A DNA stretch of 64,000 bases from Dyella flagellata (lineage in GTDB: Bacteria > Pseudomonadota > Gammaproteobacteria > Xanthomonadales > Rhodanobacteraceae). The position numbers and the translations under genes were made by a program. The DNA is taken from NCBI RefSeq assembly GCF_030160275.1, contig NZ_BSOA01000015.1, forward strand, positions 85,935 through 149,934, read 5' to 3'. The notes below the pieces were generated by a model that saw only the letters and a list, made by a program, of their open reading frames with translations, was not told the DNA's origin and did not search any database. This document shows positions 26,823-35,408 of the stretch, piece after piece (the first letter of the stretch is position 1; the number at the start of each line of letters is the position of its first letter).

Positions 26823-26969
26823 GTTTTCCCCGTCATCCAGCGTTCTTATAGCAAACCCAAGTTCACACATATCAAGTCGTCCATGGCTTCTCCAAAGTTC
26901 AAGCAAAACTGAACGCTATGCATTGCAGTTTCAGCCGATCGATCCACCCTTGCCGCCGCGCGAATATTT

Positions 26970-27881
26970 CTAGGTGCCAGCCCTGCAATAGGAGCTCAAT
27001 ACCTGTGCCATTGGATCCTGCGGTTGCAGAATCATGGTTGGGGATGGTGGGTAGGCGTCAACCAGCTTTCCATCAGCGTCGTATAACCACTCGACGCCGT
27101 AATCCAGCCTATTGCCCTTGCATCCATAGCTCAAGGACATGATGCGTGTCGTAAACGTCTCTTTTTTGGTGCTGCGTGTAACAACCTGCGGCTTGCGATA
27201 TACCATTTTGAACCAGGCTGATAGCCCCGCCCCCAGCTTTGGCGTAGCCTGTGCGTCGATGTAGGAAAAGCTGCTGTTGTCTAGGTAGAAGTCGGCTTGT
27301 GAAGTTGTCTGAACCTTGCGCCAGCCATCCGTTGGTGAATCGGACAGCACCACGTACGGCCCTAGCTGTTCGTGCACGACGCAATCCCGCCCAAGGATGC
27401 GCGTCGTGGAGAATTTTCCATCGCCACCCTTGCATTCGAACAGAAATCCAAATTCCTGCGATGGATTGGCTTGGGCTCGTATCCATTCCCGCAGCTTTGC
27501 CTGCTCAAGGGGCGTAGGCATCGGCGAGGCGGAAGGCGTCGCCTGGAGCTTGAGGCTCACCGGCAACGTCACCCATTCATCCACCGGCCGGCCATCATGG
27601 GTGGCCGGGTTGAATGACCATGCCTTGACGCTGGACAGCGCGGCCTGGTCGAGTTCGGGAAAGCCGCTGGTCTTATCTAGGCGCGCTTCCGCAACCTGAC
27701 CGCTCGCATCGACATGCGCTAGCACCATGGCAACACCTTCATGGTGCGATTTGACCGCATCGGCCGGGTATTGAAGATTTGCCTTCAGCACCGAAGCATG
27801 AGAGGGCGCCGCGGCGTCTGACGCATGCGCCGAAGACACGCAAACCAACAAGGCTATGACCTTGACGAGACGGTTATCCAT
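26970..27881 (-). CDS. exported TonB-C-domain protein with extra C-terminal domain
   Basis: A 303-residue protein with a signal peptide (residues 1-21, ending AHAS). Residues ~28-112 fit the TonB C-terminal energy-transducer fold (LQYPADAVKSHHEGVAMVLA, VDASGQVAEARLDKTSGF, ALSSVKAWSFNPATHDGRPV). The remaining ~180 residues hold YVDNSS-like strands and several Cys (FECKGGDG, GRDCVV, YGCKGN, YCRAGT), resembling small surface-adhesin-E-like domains. There is no membrane anchor beyond the signal. ATG 27881 follows CAGGGGAAAA. TonB-like domains without ExbBD partners nearby probably act as periplasmic binding modules. Confidence 0.7.
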   Translation of the reverse strand: MDNRLVKVIALLVCVSSAHASDAAAPSHASVLKANLQYPADAVKSHHEGVAMVLAHVDASGQVAEARLDKTSGFPELDQAALSSVKAWSFNPATHDGRPVDEWVTLPVSLKLQATPSASPMPTPLEQAKLREWIRAQANPSQEFGFLFECKGGDGKFSTTRILGRDCVVHEQLGPYVVLSDSPTDGWRKVQTTSQADFYLDNSSFSYIDAQATPKLGAGLSAWFKMVYRKPQVVTRSTKKETFTTRIMSLSYGCKGNRLDYGVEWLYDADGKLVDAYPPSPTMILQPQDPMAQVLSSYCRAGT

Positions 27882-28034
27882 ATTTTCCCCTGTACGACCA
27901 GCCATGATTCGGGTTGACGGAGCCGCCAAAAAAGCCACCCGCCAGGCTCTCTCTAAGTGTCATGGTAGCGAAACCGCGAACTGCCGGGCCAGCAGCTCAA
28001 CCAAATGGGAGTGACGAGCAAAGTCCGGAAAACC

Positions 28035-28541
28035 TCATGGCGTCACATCCCTCCCCTCCCCCGCTGCAATGAATTGGGACGTCACCTGGGGCGGTAGACC
28101 GCCCATGCTCATCGTGGCTGTCGCCATCACGCCCAAACTCGCGCCCTTGTGCGTCGGCGTCAAGGTGCAAGCACCATGCAATCCGGTGCTTACCCAGGCA
28201 GCTTCGCCATCAGACAGAATGACCTTGGACACTACTGCCTCGGGTTGCATGGCACCTGGGTATAGGCGATGCATCCGGTCACCTATCTCACGATAGACGC
28301 GATCCGTTGGCGCCATTTCCTTACCTGCTTCCTGGATTCGCACGAGAACGCCGCCGTCCGCAACGAATTGGAGCTCAACATCCTGTCCGATGCGGATCAC
28401 GTTATCGACCCAACAAACCGATGGTTTTGCCACCACGGCACTGGTCAGTATTGCTAGCGGCAAGCAGCAGGCCATGCGGGTCAAATGTGAGGGATCGCAG
28501 AAGCGGCGCGATAGTTCTTTGGCAACATCCTTGGAAGGCAT
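28035..28541 (-). CDS. exported hypothetical protein
   Basis: A 168-residue protein with an internal hydrophobic signal-like segment near residues 23-40 (MACCLPLAILTSAVVAKP) and a mature part containing two Cys (VCWVDN; GACTLT). ATG 28541 or the GTG two codons upstream could be the start, and MACC could be a later true start of the signal peptide. Function unknown. It is one of a group of small envelope proteins transcribed on the minus strand in this section. Confidence 0.5.
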   Translation of the reverse strand: MPSKDVAKELSRRFCDPSHLTRMACCLPLAILTSAVVAKPSVCWVDNVIRIGQDVELQFVADGGVLVRIQEAGKEMAPTDRVYREIGDRMHRLYPGAMQPEAVVSKVILSDGEAAWVSTGLHGACTLTPTHKGASLGVMATATMSMGGLPPQVTSQFIAAGEGRDVTP

Positions 28542-28641
28542 GTTCACGACTCTCTAATGAAACGACTGGGAAATGGCCGCCCGGTGCAGGACGTCCTATT
28601 TTTCCTCAGGTCAGAAGCGAACATTGGCCATTTGTGCGCAA

Positions 28642-28932
28642 TCAGTACAAGCTTACGGCCACGGCAGCGGCCGGAACCGCAATCAATGCGATCACCAAGA
28701 TCGAACGCTTTTTGGCTTCCGGAAAGCTGCGCCCCGAGAGCCAAAGCGAGCTGAGGATGCCTAAGACCCCAAGCAGCATGACACTGGTGCTGAGGTGCCG
28801 CTGAGCCTCAATGACTGAACGCGGAATCGTCGGCGCTGGATCCCCTAACACGGCCGTGGTGCCGCAGAACGCCGCCAGCCAACCGGCGACTGCGAGTACT
28901 AGAGCCAAATTGGCCAAACGACCTGCACTCAT
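28642..28932 (-). CDS. small membrane protein
   Basis: A 96-residue protein with three hydrophobic segments (about residues 5-28, 46-62 and 74-94) and short polar loops. ATG 28932 is preferred over the TTG at 28953, although the GGGGAAGG site lies unusually close to it. Family not recognised. Confidence 0.5.
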   Translation of the reverse strand: MSAGRLANLALVLAVAGWLAAFCGTTAVLGDPAPTIPRSVIEAQRHLSTSVMLLGVLGILSSLWLSGRSFPEAKKRSILVIALIAVPAAAVAVSLY

Positions 28933-29133
28933 TCCTTCCCCTGTCCCTGTCAAGTCGTCATCATCCTACGTTTGGCTTTGCCTTAACGGACGTTGCCGCG
29001 CCGGCTGGACGTAAGCATCGTCTATGGCAAGCAAATTATTTATGCGCGACGACTCTCATACTCGCGCACATGGCACGCCGCACGTCCCGTCAAGGCATGC
29101 TTCACTTACCCGACATGACAGTAAAAGAAAACG

Positions 29134-29322
29134 TCACGGGCGATCCGGCCGCTTCTTTTCCACCTTGGCCTTTTCGGGCGCCTGGCCGGAATGCGAAACA
29201 TCACGGGCAAAGCTGTTCGTCGACTTGAAATGCTTGGCTTGCTCGACGACAGACGTGATCTTCTTGCCGGAATAAATCGAATGAATGGTCGCTACCGAAA
29301 GGGGGCGTGGTGTGTCGTTCAT
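29134..29322 (-). CDS. possible small hypothetical protein
   Basis: A 62-residue basic, Ser-rich frame (TPRPLSVATIHSIYSGKKIT near the start, KHFKSTNSFARD in the middle, Lys/Pro-rich end). AGGTG lies 6 bases before ATG 29322. The composition is protein-like but there is no family match I can recall, so it may be spurious. It is the only candidate in the 600 bases between its flanking genes. Confidence 0.3.
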   Translation of the reverse strand: MNDTPRPLSVATIHSIYSGKKITSVVEQAKHFKSTNSFARDVSHSGQAPEKAKVEKKRPDRP

Positions 29323-29565
29323 TCGGGCACCTGGGCGGGTGATGACTGGATTAGTCACCATACTCCTAAACCGTCGGCTGTGCAGGGCCCTCCTTTCCCA
29401 TAACCAAGAGGCTTCGGCAGTACACAATCCCAGTTGTTTCCTTGGTGTACTATAGTTGGCTTGACTTAGCTTGTTTCCCGCGTTTCGCGTCGCCGTTCAG
29501 CAGTTGTACGCCACGCTTCCTCACGAACCGCCTCGGCCAAGAGGCGGCGCTCCACCAGAGCACTA

Positions 29566-29925
29566 ATGCCAGACTGTTCCACTCGTCCCTCAGACCCTAT
29601 CCCGCCCGGGCGGAAAGATAAGAAAGCAGCTCATTGCGAGAGCTGCGCAGCGGTGTGCTGTCGCCTGACCGTCGTCTTGACGCCGGAAGACCATATTCCT
29701 CCTGAGTACACCACCTATCTTCCCAACGGTGTTCACGTGATGGCACACGGCGAAGACGGATGGTGTGTAGCGCTAGACCGCAACCACATGAACTGCGGCA
29801 TTTACGAGAGTCGCCCAAGTACCTGTCGACGATTCGTCATGAACGGCCCGTATTGCAGGGCGGTTCGTTCCGATTACGCCAAGCAGGCTTCGAATGGAAA
29901 CGGCGCTACCAAAGTTGCCAAGTAG
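29566..29925 (+). CDS. YkgJ-type cysteine-cluster protein
   Basis: A 119-residue protein with the Cys pattern of the YkgJ/CxxCxxCC (UPF0153-like) family: CESCAAVCC near residue 24, then WCVAL, MNCGIYESRPSTCRRF and YCRAV. These Cys probably bind zinc or an iron-sulphur cluster. The biological role is unknown. It is followed 93 bases later by the UPF0178 gene in the same direction. Confidence 0.85.
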   Translation: MPDCSTRPSDPIPPGRKDKKAAHCESCAAVCCRLTVVLTPEDHIPPEYTTYLPNGVHVMAHGEDGWCVALDRNHMNCGIYESRPSTCRRFVMNGPYCRAVRSDYAKQASNGNGATKVAK

Positions 29926-30018
29926 CTCCCGGCCAAGAGCAAGTTCCCTTCGGCGCCAGGTAAAATCACCTCCCTTGCATATAGTGAGTCACTGTCTCTT
30001 GGCGACCAAAGGTCTCGC

Positions 30019-30513
30019 ATGAATTCGCCCGACACCACTGGCCCACAAATATGGGTGGATGGCGACGCCTGCCCCGGTGTGATCAAAGAGATCCTGTTCC
30101 GCGCCGCCGAGCGAGCAAAGATTCATGTGACGCTGATCGCCAATCATGCGCTACCGCGTCCCACGTCGCGCTATATCCGCGCCCTTACGGTGCGGGGCGG
30201 GTTTGACGAGGCGGATAACGAAATTGTCGCGCGTATGCAGGCCGGCGATCTTGTCGTTACGCAGGACATTCCGCTCGCCGCGCGCGTGATCGACAAGGGC
30301 GGCATAGCGATCAATCCGCGCGGTGAACGCTATACGCCCGAAAACATGGCCGAACGCTTGTCGATGCGCAACTTCATGGAGGAACTGCGCGGGGCCGGCG
30401 TTCAAACTGGCGGCCCGTCAGCCTTTCATATGCGTGACCGGCAGTCCTTTGCCAACCAGCTTGATCGCTGGCTATCGCAAGTCACGAAGCAAAGCACTTC
30501 CTCAAAGGAGTGA
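30019..30513 (+). CDS. UPF0178 (YaiI/YqxD) family protein
   Basis: A 164-residue member of the UPF0178 family, a PIN/NYN-like nuclease fold. The hallmark [18 protein letters not shown] is near residue 14, with [25 protein letters not shown] and [15 protein letters not shown] following; conserved Asp residues form the presumed metal site. AAAGG lies about 8 bases before the ATG. It precedes dbpA by 45 bases on the same strand, so the two may be co-transcribed, which would fit a role in RNA metabolism, although this is unproven. Confidence 0.92.
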   Translation: MNSPDTTGPQIWVDGDACPGVIKEILFRAAERAKIHVTLIANHALPRPTSRYIRALTVRGGFDEADNEIVARMQAGDLVVTQDIPLAARVIDKGGIAINPRGERYTPENMAERLSMRNFMEELRGAGVQTGGPSAFHMRDRQSFANQLDRWLSQVTKQSTSSKE

Positions 30514-30558
30514 AGCAAGCTCTCGGGGATGAAAAGCCCGATTGTGCGATCATGTCGC

Positions 30559-31938
30559 ATGACCGCCTTTAACACGCTTCCCCTCAAGCCCGCCCTGCTC
30601 ACCAGTGTCGAAACACTGGGCTACAGCGAGATGACGCCCATCCAGGCGCAAAGCCTTCCGGCCATGCTCGAAGGGCGCGATGTGATCGCCCAGGCGCAGA
30701 CCGGCAGCGGCAAGACCGCCGCGTTCGGACTGAGCCTGCTGCAGTCGCTGGGAGTGGAAACGATCCGCTTGCAAGCGCTGGTACTGTGCCCAACGCGCGA
30801 GCTCGCCGACCAGGTGAGCAAGGCCATTCGCAAGCTCGCCGCGAACATCCCCAACGTCAAGCTGCTGACCTTGTGCGGCGGCATGCCTTTGGGACCGCAG
30901 CTGGCCTCGCTGACACACGATCCGCATATCGTGGTCGGCACGCCCGGTCGTGTACAGGAACACCTCAAGCGCGGCAGCCTGCACGGCGGCGGCATCAAGG
31001 TGCTGGTGCTGGACGAGGCCGACCGCATGCTGGACATGGGCTTCAGCGAAGCCATCGACGACATCGTCGGGCGCATCGCCAAGCATCACCAGACCCTGTT
31101 GTTCTCGGCCACCTACCCGGACGAGATCCGCGAAGTGAGTCGACGTCTACAGCGCAACCCCGTCGAAATCACCGTAGAAGCACCTACCGACACCAAGCCC
31201 GCGATCGAGCAGCAATTCATCGACGTAGATCCCAACCGCAAGCTCGATGCGTTGGCCCAGCTGCTTACCGGCGAACGCGGCCAGCATGCGCTGGTGTTCT
31301 GCAATATGCGCCGCGATGTAGACGCGGTGGCGGAAGAGCTGGACCGCCGCGGATTTTCCGCGCTGGCCTTGCATGGCGACATGGAACAGCGCGATCGCGA
31401 CGAAGTGCTGGTGCAGTTCGCCAATCGCAGCTGCTCCGTACTGATTGCCACCGATGTCGCGGCGCGCGGGCTGGACATCACCGCACTGCCGCTGGTGATC
31501 AGCTACGACGTTGCCCACGATCCCGATACGCATACGCATCGCATCGGCCGCACCGGCCGCGCCGGTCAAACGGGCTTGGCGATAACGCTATGCACGCCGC
31601 GCGAACAACCCAAGGCCGAAAACATCGAGCAGGTGCTCGGCCGGCCGCTGGCCTGGCATCCGCTGAAGATTTCGCCACCGCGTGGCAAGACGCTGAACCT
31701 TGCGCCAATGAAGACCTTGGTCATCGATGCCGGGCGGCAGGACAAGCTACGCCCCGGCGACATTCTCGGTGCACTGACCGGCGACGCCGGACTCAAGGCG
31801 GACGACGTCGGCAAGATCGACGTGTTCGCCACGCGCGCTTATGTGGCAATCACTCGATCGCTGGCGAACAGGGCATTGGAGCGCTTGCGTGCAGGCAAGA
31901 TCAAAGGGCGCAATTTGCGAGTCCGGTCGCTGCATTGA
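30559..31938 (+). CDS. dbpA: ATP-dependent RNA helicase DbpA
   Basis: A 459-residue DEAD-box helicase of the DbpA type. Motifs in order: Q motif MTPIQAQ, motif I AQTGSGKT, PTRELA, GTPGR, VLDEADRM, SAT, then HRIGRTGR in the second RecA domain. The C-terminal ~75 residues form the DbpA RNA-binding domain (TLVIDAGRQDKLRPGDILGAL, KIDVFATRAYVAI) that targets the 23S rRNA hairpin 92 region; the enzyme helps 50S ribosome assembly. ATG 30559 (MTAFNTLPL) is chosen because DbpA proteins usually begin MTAF; the frame extends ten codons upstream. The stop is followed by repeat copy 6. Confidence 0.95.
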   Translation: MTAFNTLPLKPALLTSVETLGYSEMTPIQAQSLPAMLEGRDVIAQAQTGSGKTAAFGLSLLQSLGVETIRLQALVLCPTRELADQVSKAIRKLAANIPNVKLLTLCGGMPLGPQLASLTHDPHIVVGTPGRVQEHLKRGSLHGGGIKVLVLDEADRMLDMGFSEAIDDIVGRIAKHHQTLLFSATYPDEIREVSRRLQRNPVEITVEAPTDTKPAIEQQFIDVDPNRKLDALAQLLTGERGQHALVFCNMRRDVDAVAEELDRRGFSALALHGDMEQRDRDEVLVQFANRSCSVLIATDVAARGLDITALPLVISYDVAHDPDTHTHRIGRTGRAGQTGLAITLCTPREQPKAENIEQVLGRPLAWHPLKISPPRGKTLNLAPMKTLVIDAGRQDKLRPGDILGALTGDAGLKADDVGKIDVFATRAYVAITRSLANRALERLRAGKIKGRNLRVRSLH

Positions 31939-31972
31939 TGCTACTGATGGGTACTGATCCGCACAGCTCAAC

Positions 31973-32053
31973 CGTAGGTAGGCTGGGATGACAATCCCAG
32001 CATCGGATGCCGGGCGCGTCATCGAGAGCTGGGATTGTCATCCCAGCCTACGC
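31973..32053. repeat. dispersed two-arm repeat, copy 6
   Basis: Arms GTAGGCTGGGATGACAATCC and GGATTGTCATCCCAGCCTAC, nearly perfect, with a divergent spacer containing GATGCCGGGCGCGTCATCGA. It lies just after dbpA. Confidence 0.9.
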
Positions 32054-32156
32054 GTCCCACACACATACTGATTGACCGACCGCTGGAGATGCCCTGGTCA
32101 AAAAGGCTATAGTCCTTGCGAGAAGACTCCACGCAATCGATACGAAGACCTGATCC

Positions 32157-33746
32157 ATGCTCACTGTCTTTATGCGTATACGCTGCATCCTTCCCGCCAT
32201 GGCTATTGCACTCGCCACTTCCGCCACGGCTTCCGACTCGCCACCCGTCGCAACCATCGCCACCGGCAAGCTGTCGGGCGTTCATGACAGCAAGACTGGC
32301 TTGAACGAATTCAAAGGCATCCCGTATGCCGCGCCTCCCGTCGGGCCATTGCGTTGGAAGCCGCCGCAACCCGTAACCGCATGGGCAGGGACACGGCAGG
32401 CCGAACAGTTCGGTCCACGCTGCATGCAGCGCCCGATCTTCAGTGACATGATGTTTCGCTCCAACGGCATGAGCGAAAACTGCCTGTATCTCAATATATG
32501 GACGCCCGCGCGCCAGCCGAACGAGAAGTTGCCGGTGCTGGTGTACTTCTATGGCGGTGGCTTCTCCGGTGGCGACGGTTCGGAATACCGCTACGACGGG
32601 GCCAGTCTCGCCCAACGAGGGATCGTCACCGTCACGGTGAACTATCGCCTGGATGTGTTCGGTTTCCTTGCGTTGCCGGCGCTGGCCGCCGAGTCGCCAC
32701 AACACGCCACCGGCAACTATGGCCTGCTCGACCAGAATGCTGCCCTGCGTTGGGTTCAGCGCAACATCGCCGCTTTTGGCGGCGATCCGGATCAGGTCAC
32801 CATCGGCGGGGAATCGGCCGGCTCCATGTCGGTGTCGGCGCAGATGGCCTCACCGTTGTCGAAGGGTTTGATGCAGCGTGCCATCGGTGAGAGCGGCTCC
32901 ATCCTCGGCAATCTCAAACCAAGACCCTTGGCCTTGGCCAAGCAGCAAGGCGAGGCTTTCCAGCAGCGCGTCGGTGCGCACTCGCCGGAGCAGTTGCGCG
33001 CCATGAGTGCCGATGTGCTGCTCAAGGCCGCCGGCGAGAAGGAGGTGCCCGAGTTCTACCCTACCGTCGACGGTTATTTCCTGCCTCGATCGCCGGAGGA
33101 CATCTACCAGGCCGGTGCGCAGGCGCATATTCCGCTGCTGCTAGGCTCCAATTCGCAGGAAGGAGATTACCCCAGCGTGCTTGACGACCAGGCGCCTACG
33201 CCCGCGAACTATCGCGCCGCCATGGAAAAGCGCTTCGGCGTGCATGCGGCCGAGGCATTGAAGCTCTATCCGGGCCGCACCGAAGCGGAAATCAAGGCTT
33301 CTGGCACGGCCGTCGCAGGCGACCAGTTCATCGCTTCGGCTACCTGGCGCTGGATGAAACTGCAACGCCAGACCGGACGAGCCCCGGTGTATTACTACTA
33401 TTTCACCCAGGCGCGCCCAGCCAAGCTGGATGGCAGCGCTGGCCCGGATGCAGGAGCGGTGCATAGCGGCGAGATCGAATACGCGCTGGGCAATCTATCC
33501 AGCAACCACGTCTATGCCTGGACTCCCGCCGACCACCAGGTTTCCGATCTCATGCAAGGCTACTGGGCCAACTTCATCAAGACCGGCAATCCCAATGGCG
33601 CGGGACTACCGGCTTGGCCGGCCGTCGCAAGCAAGAATGGTGGCCTCTTGCGGCAGGTGATCGGCGCGGACACGCACGAGCTTATAGACCATAGCGCTGC
33701 GCGCTATGAATTTCTGCAACGCATCGATCCTGACGCGCACCTCTAG
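32157..33746 (+). CDS. secreted type B carboxylesterase
   Basis: A 529-residue carboxylesterase/lipase family enzyme with a signal peptide (ending TATASD near residue 27). The family opening GLNEFKGIPYAAPPVGPLRW is intact. The nucleophile is Ser220 in GGESAGS, the acid Glu335 in SNSQEGDY and the base His436 in GAVHSGEI. The oxyanion stretch YFYGGGFSGG is at 130-139. It should hydrolyse carboxylic esters outside the cytoplasm. The ribosome site is weak and ATG 32172 is an alternative start. It is convergent with the ICMT-like gene. Confidence 0.92.
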   Translation: MLTVFMRIRCILPAMAIALATSATASDSPPVATIATGKLSGVHDSKTGLNEFKGIPYAAPPVGPLRWKPPQPVTAWAGTRQAEQFGPRCMQRPIFSDMMFRSNGMSENCLYLNIWTPARQPNEKLPVLVYFYGGGFSGGDGSEYRYDGASLAQRGIVTVTVNYRLDVFGFLALPALAAESPQHATGNYGLLDQNAALRWVQRNIAAFGGDPDQVTIGGESAGSMSVSAQMASPLSKGLMQRAIGESGSILGNLKPRPLALAKQQGEAFQQRVGAHSPEQLRAMSADVLLKAAGEKEVPEFYPTVDGYFLPRSPEDIYQAGAQAHIPLLLGSNSQEGDYPSVLDDQAPTPANYRAAMEKRFGVHAAEALKLYPGRTEAEIKASGTAVAGDQFIASATWRWMKLQRQTGRAPVYYYYFTQARPAKLDGSAGPDAGAVHSGEIEYALGNLSSNHVYAWTPADHQVSDLMQGYWANFIKTGNPNGAGLPAWPAVASKNGGLLRQVIGADTHELIDHSAARYEFLQRIDPDAHL

Positions 33747-33763
33747 TCGAGTCTGCGACAGCC

Positions 33764-34342
33764 CTACAGGACACCCGGGATCAAGGCCTTGGTCCGGCGC
33801 ATGTAATCCACGTACGCCGTACCGAACTGCTCGCGCATCCACGCTTCTTCGTGCCGCAGCTTGTACCAGAACGCTGCGGCAATGATGGCCAGCGCAAGCA
33901 GGCAACGCCATTGATCCCTAACCAGAGCGGTGCCGAGCAATCCCAATAACACGCCGGTGTAGATCGGGTGACGCACCCAGTGATACGGGCCGGCCGTTAC
34001 CAGCTCGTGGTCCTGCTTCAGCTGCACCGTGGCGCTCCAGTTGCGCCCCAGCACCACGCGTGCCCAACAGGCGAAGGCCAAGCCCAGCAGCAAAAGGACC
34101 ATTCCGATCCAAGCCAGTGCCGCCTCGACCGGTAGAAAGGGCTGCAGCAGCCACGGCCACCAACGCCCCGGCGCGACGGCAAGCATCAGCAGGACGCCGA
34201 TCACCAAGGGTACCCGGTACACCAGTAACGTCCCCCAGCTATCCACACGCGCAGCTGCTTTCGTGCCACAAGAACTGACCCACCAGTAGATCAGCCAGGC
34301 CAGCCAGATGAGCGAGATGGCGTAGTCAAATGGAAACGACAT
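33764..34342 (-). CDS. isoprenylcysteine carboxyl methyltransferase-like membrane protein
   Basis: A 192-residue membrane protein with about five hydrophobic segments. The C-terminal half has the ICMT/phospholipid-methyltransferase signature: ELVTAGPYHWVRHPIYTGVLLG near residue 115 and RHEEAWMREQFGTAYVDYMRR at the end, which binds S-adenosylmethionine. Bacterial members methylate lipids or small molecules; the substrate here is unknown. ATG 34342 is used; ATG 34390 is possible. Confidence 0.85.
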   Translation of the reverse strand: MSFPFDYAISLIWLAWLIYWWVSSCGTKAAARVDSWGTLLVYRVPLVIGVLLMLAVAPGRWWPWLLQPFLPVEAALAWIGMVLLLLGLAFACWARVVLGRNWSATVQLKQDHELVTAGPYHWVRHPIYTGVLLGLLGTALVRDQWRCLLALAIIAAAFWYKLRHEEAWMREQFGTAYVDYMRRTKALIPGVL

Positions 34343-34435
34343 CGGGGCTATCTCTGGAAAGGCGATGCTTTCAAGATAGGCCGCGACCATGCCAGGGTCG
34401 AGTGATGTTTGTCAGGCGCAAACGGAAATGAAGCC

Positions 34436-34486
34436 AGATTCACTTCCGACCTGGGAAGTGAATCTGATCCACCCCATCCTTTGGGG
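34436..34486 (-). terminator. two hairpins after the 34494-35270 gene
   Basis: Read on the minus strand, CCCCA-aagga-TGGGG is followed by AGATTCACTTCC with its complement GGAAGTGAATCT, an 11-12-bp stem with a short loop, and then a weakly U-rich CTTCATTT. This is a plausible terminator for the upstream gene. Confidence 0.5.
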
Positions 34487-34493
34487 CTGCCTT

Positions 34494-35270
34494 TTACTTG
34501 CCAGCCGCCGTGTACGTCAGGTCGGCGCTGTAGCTGTCTACGTGTGACGAAACGCTTTGGAGAGCCTCGTTGACGGATTTGCGAATGGCCTGCCCGGCCT
34601 CCTTTCCGTATACGTTCTCGACCATCTTCCACACGCTGGGGTCGGGTTCTTTGCCGAGATCCGCCCAGCTTTTGGCGGGGCCTACCAGGATGAAGTCGGG
34701 TGCGCCTTCGTCTCCCTCTCGAACTCTTCCGATCGTGTAGTTGAAGGCCCAGTTGGACTTGTCGGCGGCAGCCGCGATTTTCTTGGCGGCGGCTACAAAC
34801 GCTTCGGCCGCCTCATGGCCGGGCTTGAGCTTGAAGAACGTGACTTCAATCAGGGCTGATGCAGGGTCTGCGGCCTTGGGCATATGGCTCAATTCCGGCA
34901 TCACCTCCAAAAACGAGCTGGTCTCGCTTTTCAGATGTGGGTTTACGGCCGTCCTGAGCGTCGGGTCGCAGGCCTTGCCCGCCGTGTTCATCGCATCAAA
35001 GCTTTCCCAAGAGAGCGGGTCCGAGACATACGAGTATTTATAGGTGTTTCCCGTCTCATGTACCCAAGCCTTCCACGTGAACTTGAAGCCATGTTGATGC
35101 AGGCATTGGTTGAAATTTTTGACGCCCGCTTCATAGGCCTGCTGATCGGCGGGAGCCACGATATCGGTGTAGTCCCGTATGATGGTTGGAGCGCTGGTGT
35201 CCGCGGCCTGGATTCCGGTGGCACATAACAGCGTGAACGACAACGCTAGCCAGGGTGTGGTGGTGTTCAT
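34494..35270 (-). CDS. exported hypothetical protein
   Basis: A 258-residue protein with a signal peptide (residues 1-22, ending GIQAAD). The mature part has a Cys pair (NQCLHQHGF and KACDPTLR) and a ferredoxin-like or dimeric alpha/beta-barrel-like half (ALIEVTFFKLKPGHEAAEAF, DFILVGPAKSWADLGK) resembling monooxygenase-type stress proteins. I do not recognise a named family. GAGGTT precedes the ATG. Confidence 0.65.
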   Translation of the reverse strand: MNTTTPWLALSFTLLCATGIQAADTSAPTIIRDYTDIVAPADQQAYEAGVKNFNQCLHQHGFKFTWKAWVHETGNTYKYSYVSDPLSWESFDAMNTAGKACDPTLRTAVNPHLKSETSSFLEVMPELSHMPKAADPASALIEVTFFKLKPGHEAAEAFVAAAKKIAAAADKSNWAFNYTIGRVREGDEGAPDFILVGPAKSWADLGKEPDPSVWKMVENVYGKEAGQAIRKSVNEALQSVSSHVDSYSADLTYTAAGK

Positions 35271-35408
35271 GAGAACCTCGCTTAGGGCTGTGCCCTGCAC
35301 GGTTGAGTTGAGGCCCCTGATCACTTCGGGCGGACGAAGCCGGTCCAGTATGCGCGCAATTCATGGCACCGCTGCAGTCGCTTGTAACTACATGATTTTG
35401 CGAATTAT

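Noticed and set aside
30786-31991. 401-codon plus-strand frame inside dbpA
   Set aside because: Extremely Arg/Ala/Gly-rich translation with no motifs; shadow of the GC-rich dbpA gene.
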